Assembly: GCA_944321335.1 (NCBI GenBank) | Contig: CALUKX010000003.1 | Span: forward strand, 1 to 64,000 | DNA length: 64,000 nt | Source of the DNA: an uncultured Phocaeicola sp. | Lineage (GTDB): Bacteria > Bacteroidota > Bacteroidia > Bacteroidales > Bacteroidaceae | Reading direction: 5' to 3' | Shown here: positions 17,831 through 27,954 of the stretch, piece after piece | Position numbering within the stretch: the first letter of the stretch is position 1 | Layout: each line of letters opens with the position of its first letter | Translations under genes and position numbers: made by a program | Notes under the pieces: model-generated | What the model was told of the DNA's origin: nothing | The model's database searches: none | Seen by the model: only the letters and a program-made list of their open reading frames with translations

Positions 17831-20737
17831 ATGACGATAAGACTGAATAAAGTAACAAGAGATTTGAATGTAGGGATTTCTACTGTGGTTGACTTTTTGC
17901 AGAAAAAAGGATATACCATTGAAGCGAACCCGAATACTAAAATTACTGATGAACAATATGCTGCGCTCGTGAAAGAGTTCAGCAAGGATAAGGATTTGAA
18001 GATAGAGTCGGAGAAGATTTACCAGGAGCGTCAGAATAAAGAACGTAACAAAGCTTCTGTTTCTATTGAAGACCTTCAGGCTGAACCGAAGCCGGAAGTC
18101 GTGGAAACGGTAGTCCCTGAAGATGCACGTCCAAAATTCAAACCGGTTGGTAAGATTGATTTGGACAGTTTGAATAAAAAGAAGGCAAAACCGGCTGTGG
18201 TGGAGCCTGTCAAAGAAGAAAAGGCTGAAGTTAAACCGGAAACTGCTGAAACGGAAAAGACTGTTGAGGCAAAAGTGGAGGAACCGGTGAAGCCGCAGCC
18301 TCAAGTTGTTGTTAAGGAACAAGAAAAACAACCGGAAAACAAACCGGAAGATTTGAAAAAAGTGGTGATGGAAGAACATAAGGAAACACCTGAAACACAA
18401 ACCGTTCAGAGCAGTAGTTCGGATAACGAAGTATTCAAGATTCGTCCTACAGAGTTTAAATCGAAGATTAATGTGGTAGGTCAGATTGACTTGGCTGCGT
18501 TGAATCAGTCGACTCGTCCGAAGAAAAAATCAAAAGAAGAAAAGCGTAAGGAACGGGAAGAAAAAGATAAATTGCGTCAGGAACAGCGCAAACAGATGAA
18601 GGACGCAATCATCAAGGAAATCAGAAAGACAGACGAAAAAGCAGAAAAAGGTAATAATGCTGATGCTGCAGGTAATAGTAAGAAGAAACGTAACCGTATT
18701 AATAAGGAACGCGTGGATATCACAGCTGCAGGTAATGCTGTAGCCCGAAATGAAAAACCAAATAAGGGAAATCAGAATCAGGGTGGAGGCAAGCACAACA
18801 AGGATCGCTTCAAGAAGCCGGTAGTGAAACCGGAAGTGAGCGATGAGGATGTTGCTAAGCAAGTTAAGGAAACTTTGGCTCGTCTGACTAACAAAGGGAA
18901 GAACAAAGCTGCCAAGTACCGTAAGGAAAAACGTGAAAGTATCCAGAACCGTCAGTTGGAACAGGAGGAACTTGAACAGGAAGAAAGCAAAGTGTTGAAG
19001 CTGACCGAATTCGTTACTGCTAACGAATTGGCCAACATGATGGACGTTCCTGTTACTCAGGTTATTTCAACCTGTATGAGTGTCGGTATCATGGTATCTA
19101 TCAACCAGCGTCTGGATGCTGAAACTATTAACCTTGTAGCAGAAGAGTTCGGTTTCAAGACAGAATATGTAAGTGCGGAAGTCGCTCAGGCAGTCGTTGA
19201 AGAGGAGGATGCAGAAGAAGATTTGCAGCCTCGTGCTCCGATTGTTACTGTGATGGGTCACGTAGACCACGGTAAGACTTCTTTGCTCGACTATATCCGT
19301 AAGGCGAACGTAATCGCCGGTGAAGCGGGTGGTATTACCCAGCACATCGGTGCCTACAATGTGAAATTGGAAGACGGACGTCACATTACGTTCCTCGATA
19401 CTCCAGGACACGAAGCGTTTACTGCGATGCGTGCCCGTGGTGCGAAGGTAACCGACGTGGTAATTGTTATCGTTGCTGCTGATGATAACGTGATGCCGCA
19501 GACCAAGGAAGCTATCAACCATGCGATGGCAGCAAACGTGCCTATCGTGTTTGCCATCAACAAGATTGATAAGCCTAATGCTAATCCGGACAAGATTAAG
19601 GAAGAATTGGCTGCTATGAACTTCCTCGTTGAAGAATGGGGTGGTAAATATCAGTCACAAGATATTTCAGCCAAGAAGGGTATCGGTGTAAAGGAATTGC
19701 TTGAAAAGGTATTGCTCGAAGCCGAAATGCTCGACTTGAAGGCTAACCCGAACCGTAAGGCAACTGGCTCTATCATCGAATCGTCTTTGGATAAGGGTCG
19801 TGGATATGTAGCTACCGTATTGGTATCGAACGGTACTTTGCGTGTGGGTGATATCGTATTGGCAGGTACTTACTTCGGTAAGGTGAAGGCGATGTTCAAC
19901 GAACGTAACCAGCGTATGAAAGAAGCCGGTCCTTCCGAACCGGTACTGATCCTGGGATTGAACGGTGCTCCTGCTGCAGGTGATACCTTCCATGTATTCG
20001 AATCGGAACAGGAAGCTCGTGAAATCGCCAACAAGCGTGAACAGTTGCAGCGCGAACAGGGCTTGCGTACACAGAAGATGCTTACATTGGATGAAGTGGG
20101 CCGTCGTCTGGCTTTGGGTGACTTCCACGAATTGAATGTAATCGTCAAAGGTGACGTGGACGGTTCTGTAGAAGCCTTGAGCGACTCGTTGATCAAGTTG
20201 TCTACCGAACAGATTCAGGTTAATGTAATCCATAAGGGCGTAGGTCAGATTTCCGAATCGGATGTATCTCTGGCTGCAGCTTCGGATGCGATTATCGTAG
20301 GTTTCCAGGTTCGTCCTTCAAACAGTGCGGCTAAATTGGCCGAACAGGAAGGTGTCGATATCCGTAAGTATTCTATCATCTACGATGCAATCGAAGAGGT
20401 TAAGTCGGCTATGGAAGGTATGTTGGCTCCGACTATGAAGGAACAGGTTACTGCTACTATCGAAGTGCGTGAAGTCTTCAACATCAGCAAGGTCGGTATG
20501 GTTGCCGGTGCGATGGTCAAGACCGGTAAGGTGAAACGTAGCGACAAGGCTCGTCTGATCCGTGATGGTATCGTGGTATTTACCGGTAGCATCAATGCCT
20601 TGAAACGATTCAAGGATGACGTGAAGGAAGTAGGTACCAACTTCGAATGCGGTATCAGCTTGACCAACTGTAACGACATTAAGGTAGGTGACGTTATTGA
20701 AACTTACGAGGAAATTGAAGTAAAGCAGACTCTGTAA
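17831..20737 (+). CDS. infB: Translation initiation factor IF-2
   Basis: 968 aa. An N-terminal IF2N-like domain (about 1-45) is followed by a long Lys/Glu/Pro-rich low-complexity linker (about 60-380) and a second IF2N-type helical domain ([25 protein letters not shown]). The GTPase has G1 GHVDHGKT (476-483), G3 DTPGHE and G4 NKID. Beta-barrel domains II and IV and the C-terminal fMet-tRNA-binding domain complete the protein, ending in [13 protein letters not shown]. The extended charged linker is typical of Bacteroidetes IF-2. It is the third gene of the rimP-nusA operon; the 123-base gap to nusA holds no clear terminator. Confidence 0.96.
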   Translation: MTIRLNKVTRDLNVGISTVVDFLQKKGYTIEANPNTKITDEQYAALVKEFSKDKDLKIESEKIYQERQNKERNKASVSIEDLQAEPKPEVVETVVPEDARPKFKPVGKIDLDSLNKKKAKPAVVEPVKEEKAEVKPETAETEKTVEAKVEEPVKPQPQVVVKEQEKQPENKPEDLKKVVMEEHKETPETQTVQSSSSDNEVFKIRPTEFKSKINVVGQIDLAALNQSTRPKKKSKEEKRKEREEKDKLRQEQRKQMKDAIIKEIRKTDEKAEKGNNADAAGNSKKKRNRINKERVDITAAGNAVARNEKPNKGNQNQGGGKHNKDRFKKPVVKPEVSDEDVAKQVKETLARLTNKGKNKAAKYRKEKRESIQNRQLEQEELEQEESKVLKLTEFVTANELANMMDVPVTQVISTCMSVGIMVSINQRLDAETINLVAEEFGFKTEYVSAEVAQAVVEEEDAEEDLQPRAPIVTVMGHVDHGKTSLLDYIRKANVIAGEAGGITQHIGAYNVKLEDGRHITFLDTPGHEAFTAMRARGAKVTDVVIVIVAADDNVMPQTKEAINHAMAANVPIVFAINKIDKPNANPDKIKEELAAMNFLVEEWGGKYQSQDISAKKGIGVKELLEKVLLEAEMLDLKANPNRKATGSIIESSLDKGRGYVATVLVSNGTLRVGDIVLAGTYFGKVKAMFNERNQRMKEAGPSEPVLILGLNGAPAAGDTFHVFESEQEAREIANKREQLQREQGLRTQKMLTLDEVGRRLALGDFHELNVIVKGDVDGSVEALSDSLIKLSTEQIQVNVIHKGVGQISESDVSLAAASDAIIVGFQVRPSNSAAKLAEQEGVDIRKYSIIYDAIEEVKSAMEGMLAPTMKEQVTATIEVREVFNISKVGMVAGAMVKTGKVKRSDKARLIRDGIVVFTGSINALKRFKDDVKEVGTNFECGISLTNCNDIKVGDVIETYEEIEVKQTL

Positions 20738-20768
20738 TCGGCAGAGGAAGTTTGAATATATAGAGGGG

Positions 20769-20842
20769 ATAGACGCAGATTACGCTTATCTCACTGATTG
20801 CTGAAAAGGTAATTCTGTGTGATCTGTGTGGTCTGCGTCTAT
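20769..20842. repeat. Long imperfect hairpin between infB and cvpA
   Basis: Outer arms ATAGACGCAGA (20769-20779) and TCTGCGTCTAT (20832-20842) are perfect inverted copies, and the inner bases continue to pair imperfectly. The wording (GATCTGTGTGGTCTGCGTC) has the character of a dispersed intergenic repeat. It could attenuate or stabilise the infB-cvpA transcript. No T-run follows, so it is not a classic terminator. Confidence 0.5.
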
Positions 20843-20863
20843 TGTATAAACAAAGAAAAAACA

Positions 20864-21430
20864 ATGACTACAATAGATCTGGTAATTATAATTGTACTGG
20901 CAATTGGAACCGTGCTCGGATTTATGAAAGGTTTTATCAAACAGATCATATCAATGGTCGGGCTGATTGCCGGTCTTTTGGTAGCAAGGGCATTATTTGG
21001 AGTAGTGGGTGAAAAACTGGCGGTAGAGGCCGGTATGTCTGTAACTTTCGGACAGATTCTGGCTTTTATCCTTATAGGGGTTATCGTCCCTATCGGTCTG
21101 TCGGTTGTCGCTTCGATTCTGACAAAGGTCACATCCGCTGTTCATCTTGGATTTATCAACCGTTGGCTGGGAGCGGGTATCGGATTAATCCGTTATGGGC
21201 TGATTGTTAGCATTGCTATCCAACTTATCCAGTTTGTCGATGTAAAAAATTCTTTAATCCAGAAAACAACCAAGGAGCAATCTGCGTTATATTATCCGAT
21301 GGAGAAATTTGGTGGAATCTTTTATCCGGCTTTCAAGACTGTTGCCAATGAAATTATAAATTCTGCCGATTCCGACGAATCGGAAGAAGACACAGATACT
21401 AACAACTCTGATAATACAAACAATATTTGA
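20864..21430 (+). CDS. CvpA family membrane protein
   Basis: 188 aa from the ATG at 20864, which starts [15 protein letters not shown] and follows an A-rich stretch. An in-frame ATG 45 bases earlier lies inside the hairpin region and would add an unlikely leader. Four hydrophobic segments carry the CvpA pattern ([27 protein letters not shown] and [25 protein letters not shown]). A Ser/Asp/Glu/Asn-rich cytoplasmic tail ends the protein. CvpA is linked to colicin V export and envelope fitness in enterobacteria; its molecular role is not clear. The next gene, sufB, follows after 1 base. Confidence 0.85.
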   Translation: MTTIDLVIIIVLAIGTVLGFMKGFIKQIISMVGLIAGLLVARALFGVVGEKLAVEAGMSVTFGQILAFILIGVIVPIGLSVVASILTKVTSAVHLGFINRWLGAGIGLIRYGLIVSIAIQLIQFVDVKNSLIQKTTKEQSALYYPMEKFGGIFYPAFKTVANEIINSADSDESEEDTDTNNSDNTNNI

Positions 21431-21431
21431 T

Positions 21432-22886
21432 ATGCAACTAGAACCCAATAAATATGTAAAGGAACTGACGAAGGAGAAGTACAAATATGGCTTCACTACG
21501 GATGTTCATACGGATATCATTGAAAAGGGACTGAATGAGGATGTTGTGCGATTGATATCTGCCAAGAAAGGGGAACCGGAATGGTTGCTGGAGTTCCGAT
21601 TGAAGGCGTATCGTCATTGGTTGACAATGGAAATGCCGACATGGGCTCATTTGAACATTCCTGAGATTGATTATCAGGCTATTTCATACTATGCCGATCC
21701 GACCACCAAGAAGAAAGATGGTCCGAAAAGTCTGGATGAAGTGGATCCTGAGCTGTTGAAGACATTCAACAAACTGGGTATTCCTTTGGAAGAACAGATG
21801 GCGTTGAGTGGTATGGCGGTTGATGCGGTAATGGACTCTGTTTCTGTAAAGACCACCTTTAAGGAAACATTGATGGAGAAGGGAATCATCTTCTGTTCTA
21901 TCAGTGAGGCGGTCCGTGAGCATCCCGATTTGGTGAAGAAATACTTGGGCTCGGTTGTAGGTTATCGTGATAACTTCTTTGCGGCTCTCAACTCAGCCGT
22001 ATTCAGCGACGGTTCGTTCGTCTATATTCCGAAAGGAGTGCGTTGTCCGATGGAATTGTCAACTTACTTCCGTATCAATGCTGCCAATACAGGGCAGTTC
22101 GAACGTACATTGATCGTGGCCGATGACGACAGTTATGTATCTTATCTCGAAGGTTGTACGGCTCCGATGCGTGATGAAAATCAGTTGCACGCCGCTATCG
22201 TGGAAATCGTGGTGATGGACCGTGCCGAAGTGAAATACTCTACCGTTCAGAATTGGTATCCGGGTGATGCCGAGGGCAAGGGTGGTGTATACAACTTTGT
22301 GACGAAGCGTGGTAACTGTAAGGGTGTCGACAGCAAGCTGTCGTGGACTCAGGTAGAAACCGGTTCGGCTATTACCTGGAAGTATCCTAGCTGTATCCTG
22401 ACCGGCGATAATTCGACTGCCGAATTCTATTCTGTAGCCGTAACCAACAATTATCAGCAGGCAGATACAGGTACCAAGATGATACATATCGGCAAGAATA
22501 CCCGTTCTACCATCGTAAGCAAGGGTATCAGTGCCGGCAAGAGCCAGAACTCGTACCGTGGTCTGGTGCGTGTGGCTGAAAGAGCCGAAAACGCCCGCAA
22601 CTATAGCCAGTGCGATTCTCTGCTGTTGGGAAGCCAGTGCGGAGCACATACGTTCCCATACATGGATATCCACAACGAAACAGCAGTAGTGGAACACGAG
22701 GCTACTACTTCAAAAATCTCCGAAGACCAGATTTTCTATTGCAACCAGCGCGGTATCTCAACCGAAGATGCTGTAGGACTGATTGTGAACGGTTATGCGA
22801 AAGAGGTGTTGAACAAGTTGCCGATGGAGTTTGCTGTGGAGGCACAGAAACTTTTGTCGGTTTCTCTGGAAGGTAGTGTAGGATAA
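21432..22886 (+). CDS. sufB: Fe-S cluster assembly protein SufB
   Basis: 484 aa, scaffold subunit of the SufBCD complex that builds [Fe-S] clusters in the cytoplasm. Family landmarks include PVxx-type entry [14 protein letters not shown], the core [50 protein letters not shown] and the C-terminal [20 protein letters not shown] with the conserved Cys and His used in cluster assembly. It forms a cluster with sufC and sufD downstream; SufE and SufU are not in the window. Confidence 0.96.
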   Translation: MQLEPNKYVKELTKEKYKYGFTTDVHTDIIEKGLNEDVVRLISAKKGEPEWLLEFRLKAYRHWLTMEMPTWAHLNIPEIDYQAISYYADPTTKKKDGPKSLDEVDPELLKTFNKLGIPLEEQMALSGMAVDAVMDSVSVKTTFKETLMEKGIIFCSISEAVREHPDLVKKYLGSVVGYRDNFFAALNSAVFSDGSFVYIPKGVRCPMELSTYFRINAANTGQFERTLIVADDDSYVSYLEGCTAPMRDENQLHAAIVEIVVMDRAEVKYSTVQNWYPGDAEGKGGVYNFVTKRGNCKGVDSKLSWTQVETGSAITWKYPSCILTGDNSTAEFYSVAVTNNYQQADTGTKMIHIGKNTRSTIVSKGISAGKSQNSYRGLVRVAERAENARNYSQCDSLLLGSQCGAHTFPYMDIHNETAVVEHEATTSKISEDQIFYCNQRGISTEDAVGLIVNGYAKEVLNKLPMEFAVEAQKLLSVSLEGSVG

Positions 22887-22950
22887 TTTAGTAAGTTAAA
22901 ACGGAAATCAGTTGCAGCGTTTTGCTCCTGATGATTAATACAAGATTTGT

Positions 22951-23703
22951 ATGTTAGAAATTAAAGATTTGCATGCCACCATTAATGGCAAAGAGATATT
23001 GAAGGGGATTAACCTGACTATAAAATCGGGTGAGGTTCATGCTATCATGGGTCCGAACGGTTCCGGTAAGAGTACATTGAGTAATGTGTTGGTGGGTCAC
23101 CCGGCTTATGAAGTGACTAAAGGTTCGGTAACTTTCGACGGCAAGGACTTGTTGGCCATGAGTCCCGAAGACCGCAGCCACGAAGGTCTGTTCCTGTCGT
23201 TCCAATATCCGGTAGAAATCCCGGGTGTAAGCATGGTGAACTTTATGCGCGCTGCTGTGAATGAACAACGCAAATACAAAGGTCTGCCGGCTTTGACAGC
23301 CAGTGAATTCCTGAAACTGATGCGTCAGAAACGTGAGATCGTGGAACTCGACAGCAAGTTGGCCAACCGTTCAGTAAACGAAGGTTTCTCGGGCGGTGAA
23401 AAGAAGCGTAACGAGATTTTCCAGATGGCTATGCTGGAACCGAAGTTGAGCATCCTCGATGAAACAGACTCAGGTTTGGATATCGATGCGCTCCGTATCG
23501 TTGCCGAAGGTGTCAACAAACTGAAAACTCCGGAAACCAGCTGCATTGTTATCACTCACTATCAGCGTCTGTTGGATTACATCAAGCCGGATATTGTGCA
23601 TGTATTGTACAAGGGACGTATCGTGAAGACTGCCGGTCCGGAACTGGCACTCGAACTGGAAGAAAAAGGTTACGACTGGATTAAGAAAGAATTAGGAGAA
23701 TAA
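22951..23703 (+). CDS. sufC: Fe-S assembly ATPase SufC
   Basis: 250 aa ABC-type ATPase without a membrane domain. Walker A is GPNGSGKS (34-41), the signature region reads SGGEKKRNE, Walker B is [12 protein letters not shown] (a Glu-Thr-Asp pattern typical of SufC), and the H-loop is ITHYQR. It drives conformational change in SufB-SufD. The gap to sufB is 64 bases; sufD follows after 2 bases. Confidence 0.96.
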   Translation: MLEIKDLHATINGKEILKGINLTIKSGEVHAIMGPNGSGKSTLSNVLVGHPAYEVTKGSVTFDGKDLLAMSPEDRSHEGLFLSFQYPVEIPGVSMVNFMRAAVNEQRKYKGLPALTASEFLKLMRQKREIVELDSKLANRSVNEGFSGGEKKRNEIFQMAMLEPKLSILDETDSGLDIDALRIVAEGVNKLKTPETSCIVITHYQRLLDYIKPDIVHVLYKGRIVKTAGPELALELEEKGYDWIKKELGE

Positions 23704-23705
23704 GC

Positions 23706-25049
23706 ATGAAAGCAGAACAGCAATATATTGACCTTTTCACGCAGTATGAGGCGATGGTTTGCCAGCATAGTGCTGAGGTGCTGAATGCTCCCCGTGCACA
23801 GGCGTTCGCTCATTTCGAACAGTTGGGATTCCCGACCCGTAAGCTTGAAAAGTACAAGTATACTGACGTGAGCAAGTTCTTTGCTCCGGATTATGGATTG
23901 AACCTCAACCGCCTGGCGATTCCAGTCAATCCATACGAGGTATTTAAATGTGATATTCCGAACATGAGTACATCGCTTTACTTTGTGGTAAACGATGCTT
24001 TCTATACAAAGGAACAACCGACCGGTCATTTGCCTGAAGGTGTTATCTTCGGTAGTTTGAAGGAGATGGCCGAGAAGAATCCTGAATTCGTGAAAAATTA
24101 TTATGGGAAGTTGGCCGATTCTTCTAAGGATGGTGTGGTGGCTTTCAATACGATGTTTGCCCAGGACGGCGTATTCATGTATGTTCCAAAGAATGTAGTG
24201 ATTGAAAAGCCTATTCAGTTGGTGAACATCCTTCGTGCTGATGTCAACTTCATGGTAAACCGCCGTATCGTCATCGTGATGGAAGACGGAGCCCAGGCAA
24301 AACTTCTGGTCTGTGACCATGCAATGGACAATGTGAACTTCCTTTCCACTCAGGTTATCGAAGTGTTCGTTGGGGAGAATGCTGTATTCGACCTTTATGA
24401 ACTCGAAGAAACGCACAACAGTACGGTGCGTTTCAACTACCTGTTTGTGAATCAGGAAGCCAATAGCAATGTGTTGTTGAACGGCATGACATTGCATAAC
24501 GGTACGACCCGCAACACTACTGAAGTGACTTTGAACGGACGTGGCGCTGAAATCAACCTTTGCGGTATGGCTATTGCCGACCGTGAGGAACAGGTGGACA
24601 ACCACACGTTTATCGACCATAAGGTATCCGATTGTACAAGCAACGAGCTTTTCAAGTATGTGCTTGACGATCAGGCTGTAGGTGCTTTTGCCGGCAAGGT
24701 ATTAGTACGTGAAGGAGCGCAACACACCAACTCGCAGCAGACCAACCGCAATATCTGTGCAACCCGCGATGCACGTATGTATACCCAGCCGCAGCTTGAA
24801 ATTTATGCCGACGACGTGAAGTGTTCGCACGGAGCAACTGTCGGACAGCTCGATGAAAACGCCTTGTTCTACATGCAGCAGCGCGGTATCAGCCTGAAAG
24901 AAGCCCGTCTGTTGCTGATGTTCGCATTCGTCAACGAAGTCATCGACCATATCCGCATGGATGCGTTGAAAGAACGTCTGCACCTGCTGGTTGAAAAACG
25001 TTTCCGTGGCGAACTCAACAAGTGCCAGGGATGCGCTATTTGTAAGTAA
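23706..25049 (+). CDS. sufD: Fe-S cluster assembly protein SufD
   Basis: 447 aa. An N-terminal helical domain includes the PTRKLEKYKYTDVSKFF pattern near residues 40-57. The parallel beta-helix core and a C-terminal domain with the ATVGQLDENALFYMQQRGIS motif (conserved His in KCSHGATVG) follow. Its last residues carry three closely spaced Cys (KCQGCAICK). SufD pairs with SufB in the SufBC2D complex and is linked to iron acquisition. A 13-bp hairpin lies about 30 bases after the stop. Confidence 0.95.
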   Translation: MKAEQQYIDLFTQYEAMVCQHSAEVLNAPRAQAFAHFEQLGFPTRKLEKYKYTDVSKFFAPDYGLNLNRLAIPVNPYEVFKCDIPNMSTSLYFVVNDAFYTKEQPTGHLPEGVIFGSLKEMAEKNPEFVKNYYGKLADSSKDGVVAFNTMFAQDGVFMYVPKNVVIEKPIQLVNILRADVNFMVNRRIVIVMEDGAQAKLLVCDHAMDNVNFLSTQVIEVFVGENAVFDLYELEETHNSTVRFNYLFVNQEANSNVLLNGMTLHNGTTRNTTEVTLNGRGAEINLCGMAIADREEQVDNHTFIDHKVSDCTSNELFKYVLDDQAVGAFAGKVLVREGAQHTNSQQTNRNICATRDARMYTQPQLEIYADDVKCSHGATVGQLDENALFYMQQRGISLKEARLLLMFAFVNEVIDHIRMDALKERLHLLVEKRFRGELNKCQGCAICK

Positions 25050-25081
25050 TCTCATCGGATTTCATATCCGAAACTCTATAT

Positions 25082-25133
25082 TGCAGAGCCATAGATATTT
25101 AGGATTTTATTTCTGGATTTCTATGGCTTTGCA
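25082..25133 (+). terminator. Hairpin after sufD
   Basis: TGCAGAGCCATAG (25082-25094) and CTATGGCTTTGCA (25121-25133) pair at 12 of 13 positions around a 26-base loop. A strong T-run does not follow, so it could be a weak terminator or a 3' stabiliser. Confidence 0.4.
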
Positions 25134-25193
25134 GTTTCTCAGTCGGAATCCTTTTACCTTTTGCGTTTATTTGCCAAAAATAGATTAAACGGC

Positions 25194-25225
25194 TTTGGGA
25201 AATCACACACCTTTCGCTATTTTTG
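25194..25225 (+). promoter_or_regulatory. Promoter of sufS
   Basis: TTTG (25194-25197), 20 bases, TATTTTTG (25218-25225). A full Bacteroides promoter in the sufD-sufS gap suggests sufS can be transcribed separately from sufBCD. The leader would be about 20 bases. Confidence 0.75.
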
Positions 25226-25250
25226 TGAAACATTCAATTGAATCAAAGAC

Positions 25251-26468
25251 ATGTACGATATACAAAAGATACGGGAAGATTTTCCGATATTGTCTCGGAA
25301 AGTGTATAATAAACCATTGATTTACCTTGATAACGGTGCCACTACACAGAAACCGCGTTGTGTTGTCGAATCCATTACCGATGAATACTATTCGGTAAAT
25401 GCCAACGTGCATCGTGGTGTGCACTTCCTTTCGCAACAGGCTACCAATCTTCACGAGGCATCCCGTGAAACGGTGCGCAAGTTCATCAACGCACGCAGCA
25501 CTTCCGAGATTGTGTTTACCCGTGGTACTACTGAAAGTATCAATCTGGTAGCAGCTACTTTTGTCGACAGTCAGATGAAGGAAGGTGATGAAGTGATTGT
25601 TTCTGTTATGGAACATCACAGCAACATTGTTTCCTGGCAGTTGCAGGCGGCACGAAAAGGGATTGTATTAAAAGTGATTCCGATGAATGACCGTGGCGAA
25701 CTCTTGCTCGACGAGTACGAGAAACTTTTCTCTCCACGTACGAAAATCGTTTCGGTCGCTCATGTATCAAATGTATTGGGTACAATCAATCCGGCGAAGA
25801 AACTGGTCGAGATAGCGCATGCTCATAATGTGCCTATTCTGATAGACGGAGCACAAAGTATTCCACACATGAAAGTGGATGTGCAGGATCTGGATGCAGA
25901 TTTCTTTGTTTTCAGCGGGCATAAGGTTTATGGTCCTACAGGAGTGGGTGTGCTTTATGGAAAGGAGGAATGGCTTGATAAATTGCCTCCTTATCAGGGC
26001 GGTGGCGAGATGATTCAGAATGTAAGTTTCGAGAAGACCACGTTCAATGTGCTCCCGTTCAAGTTCGAGGCTGGGACTCCCGATTATATTGGTACCACAG
26101 CTCTGGCTAAGGCGCTGGATTATGTTTCGGCCATCGGAATGGACAACATTTCCGCTTATGAACATGAACTGACTGTTTATGCCATGCAACGCTTGAAAGA
26201 AATTCCGGGTATGCGTATCTTTGGTGAAGCGGAACAGAAGGGAGGAGTCATTTCCTTTTTGGTCGGTAATATCCATCATTTCGATATGGGAACCTTGCTT
26301 GATCGTTTGGGCATTGCTGTTCGTACCGGTCATCATTGTGCCGAGCCGTTGATGCATCGTTTAGGAATTGAAGGAACAGTTCGTGCTTCATTTGGTCTGT
26401 ATAATACCAAAGAAGAAGTGGATGCACTTGTTGCCGGTATAGAACGTGTGGCAACAATGTTCGGGTGA
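25251..26468 (+). CDS. sufS: Cysteine desulfurase SufS
   Basis: 405 aa PLP enzyme of the class II (SufS/CsdA) desulfurases, which takes sulfur from cysteine for Fe-S assembly. The PLP Lys is Lys225 (SGHKVYGPTG) and the persulfide-bearing Cys is Cys363 (RTGHHCAEPL). The short active-site loop around this Cys is typical of type II enzymes. N-terminal IYLDNGATTQKP is also diagnostic. It completes the sufBCDS set but has its own promoter. Confidence 0.96.
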   Translation: MYDIQKIREDFPILSRKVYNKPLIYLDNGATTQKPRCVVESITDEYYSVNANVHRGVHFLSQQATNLHEASRETVRKFINARSTSEIVFTRGTTESINLVAATFVDSQMKEGDEVIVSVMEHHSNIVSWQLQAARKGIVLKVIPMNDRGELLLDEYEKLFSPRTKIVSVAHVSNVLGTINPAKKLVEIAHAHNVPILIDGAQSIPHMKVDVQDLDADFFVFSGHKVYGPTGVGVLYGKEEWLDKLPPYQGGGEMIQNVSFEKTTFNVLPFKFEAGTPDYIGTTALAKALDYVSAIGMDNISAYEHELTVYAMQRLKEIPGMRIFGEAEQKGGVISFLVGNIHHFDMGTLLDRLGIAVRTGHHCAEPLMHRLGIEGTVRASFGLYNTKEEVDALVAGIERVATMFG

Positions 26469-26510
26469 AGTATAAATATATAGGTGTTAATCATTTAAAT
26501 TGAAACGATT

Positions 26511-26819
26511 ATGAAGAAAGTTTTATTTTTGGCAGCCATGTTCGTGGCATCGTTGAGCTTTAATGCTGTAAATGCACAGGTATTTGCTCAAGAACCGGTC
26601 AAGACTGAAAATTGCTGCAAGAAAGATAAGGACTGTAATAAGAAGAAATGCGACAAGCATGCTTGTCCGGCTCAGAAAGATTGTGATAAGAAGTGTAACG
26701 GAATTCCGGCCTGCGAAAAGAAGGCAGATTGCAAGAGAACTTGTGATAAGAAAAGTAAAGATTGTCAGAAGAAGGAATGTTGTCCGAATTCAGGCAAGAC
26801 TTGCAACAAAACTAAATAA
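26511..26819 (+). CDS. Cys/Lys-rich small exported protein
   Basis: 102 aa, with a clean signal peptide (MKKVLFLAAMFVASLSFNAVNAQ, cleavage near residue 22). The mature part of about 80 residues holds 14 Cys and very many Lys and Asp in spaced patterns such as CCKKDKDCNKKKC and CDKKCNGIPAC. I do not recognise a family. An even number of Cys in an exported protein suggests disulfides or a metal/cluster-binding role. It begins 42 bases after sufS, with no terminator between them, and is followed by a strong terminator. Co-transcription with sufS is therefore likely. Confidence 0.72.
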   Translation: MKKVLFLAAMFVASLSFNAVNAQVFAQEPVKTENCCKKDKDCNKKKCDKHACPAQKDCDKKCNGIPACEKKADCKRTCDKKSKDCQKKECCPNSGKTCNKTK

Positions 26820-26836
26820 TCCGATTATATCGTATG

Positions 26837-26874
26837 AAAAGAGGATGTATCTGTTGAAAGATGCATCCTCTTTT
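26837..26874 (+). terminator. Strong terminator after the suf region
   Basis: 14-base arms (AAAAGAGGATGTAT 26837-26850, ATGCATCCTCTTTT 26861-26874) pair at 13 of 14 with one G-U and a 10-base loop. With A and T runs at both ends it can also end the convergent lysO-type transcript. Confidence 0.85.
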
Positions 26875-26920
26875 GTTTATGATTACATGGATTTGTATTT
26901 TCCTATCGAAACTTTGTGCT

Positions 26921-27523
26921 TTAGAGCATACAGAAGAATGTTACAAGAAACAAAACGCAGAAATCGGTCATGAATCCGTGGAAGATGGATACTACTGCCC
27001 ATTGTTGTCCGATAGTCTGTGTAATGATAGGTAAAGTGGTATCGGCTGTGGTCGCTCCTCCTGATGATATCGGTGCTAATGTACCGAACCAACGTACCAG
27101 TAAAGGTGTGAAAAGGAGGGTAACAATCTCGCGGAATATATTCGACAAAAGTGCTACTGTCCCCAGTTCGGCACCTTTGTATTCGGTAATGAAGATACTC
27201 GATAGTGAATAATATCCCAAACCGGAACCGACGGCCAAACAATCCGTAATACTCCGATGTGGAAGGAATAGGCTTGCAGCCAATGCACCCGACAATGTGC
27301 CAAGGATAGTTGCTATGGGCAGGAAGATCAGTTTGGGGTTCAGGGTCCGGAAAGTCCTCAGTGTTTGCGGATCGTTCCCGATGCTGAATCCTACACAGAA
27401 CATTAGTGTACAGAGTGCATAGAAACTGATTTCACTGTGTTGCATGGACTCCGGTAACAGATGGAAGAGTCCGCAAAGGATTCCAAGGCAGAAAAAACCG
27501 ACGATTATCAGACTTCCTTTCAT
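26921..27523 (-). CDS. LysO-family exporter, large (C-terminal) part
   Basis: 200 aa with about six hydrophobic segments. It resembles the C-terminal portion of LysO/DUF340 lysine exporters (GSGLGYYSLSSIFITEYKGAELGTVALLSNIFREI and APISSGGATTADTTLPIITQTIG). In enterobacteria LysO is one polypeptide; here the N-terminal portion is a separate gene overlapping by 4 bases (ATGA). The two chains probably form one transporter in the inner membrane. Confidence 0.78.
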   Translation of the reverse strand: MKGSLIIVGFFCLGILCGLFHLLPESMQHSEISFYALCTLMFCVGFSIGNDPQTLRTFRTLNPKLIFLPIATILGTLSGALAASLFLPHRSITDCLAVGSGLGYYSLSSIFITEYKGAELGTVALLSNIFREIVTLLFTPLLVRWFGTLAPISSGGATTADTTLPIITQTIGQQWAVVSIFHGFMTDFCVLFLVTFFCML

Positions 27524-27792
27524 GATTCCTTCTTTTTAGTGATGATTTTCCAAAGTCCCCAGGCAAAGATACAGCTGCCCAATACGCAGATTATGGTTAT
27601 CAGTGCCGCTTCTACTCCCAATGTGCCTATTCCCTCGATAATCCGACGATTACTTCCCACTTCGATTCCTAGTAGGAACAACAGTAGCCAGATCAATCCC
27701 ATGATAAGATTATTAGTTCCGGGAACCCTCCATTTCCTTAACAGGAATCCAAGTCCCATTCCTATAAACATGATAGTGATGACTGTAAACAT
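27520..27792 (-). CDS. LysO-family exporter, small (N-terminal) part
   Basis: 90 aa with three hydrophobic segments (about 2-17, 28-46 and 60-82) and the pattern LLFLLGIEVGSN, as in the N-terminal DUF340 portion of LysO. Start and stop overlap the larger subunit by 4 bases, which suggests translational coupling. The split is in frame with a proper start codon and is not a frameshift scar. Confidence 0.75.
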   Translation of the reverse strand: MFTVITIMFIGMGLGFLLRKWRVPGTNNLIMGLIWLLLFLLGIEVGSNRRIIEGIGTLGVEAALITIICVLGSCIFAWGLWKIITKKKES

Positions 27793-27935
27793 GACGTGTT
27801 GTGGGTGTTTGTTTTTATTTTAAGTAAATCTGTCGGTTATGCAAAGATACCTTATTTATAAATTATAAACAAGTATCGTAAATATCTTCTTGATAACTTC
27901 AACCCGATTCGTAAGGCTATCCGGTAAAAGTGTAG

Positions 27936-27943
27936 TAACTTTG
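27936..27943 (+). promoter_or_regulatory. -7 element before rnhB
   Basis: TAACTTTG matches TAnnTTTG, ending 11 bases before the rnhB start codon. I could not find a -33 element at the usual spacing. If used, the transcript would be almost leaderless. Confidence 0.4.
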
Positions 27944-27954
27944 CAACTCGTAAC

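Noticed and set aside
20819..20863. Earlier in-frame start for the CvpA-type gene
   Set aside because: It would place the first 15 codons inside the hairpin repeat; the ATG at 20864 has an A-rich upstream stretch and gives a normal N terminus.
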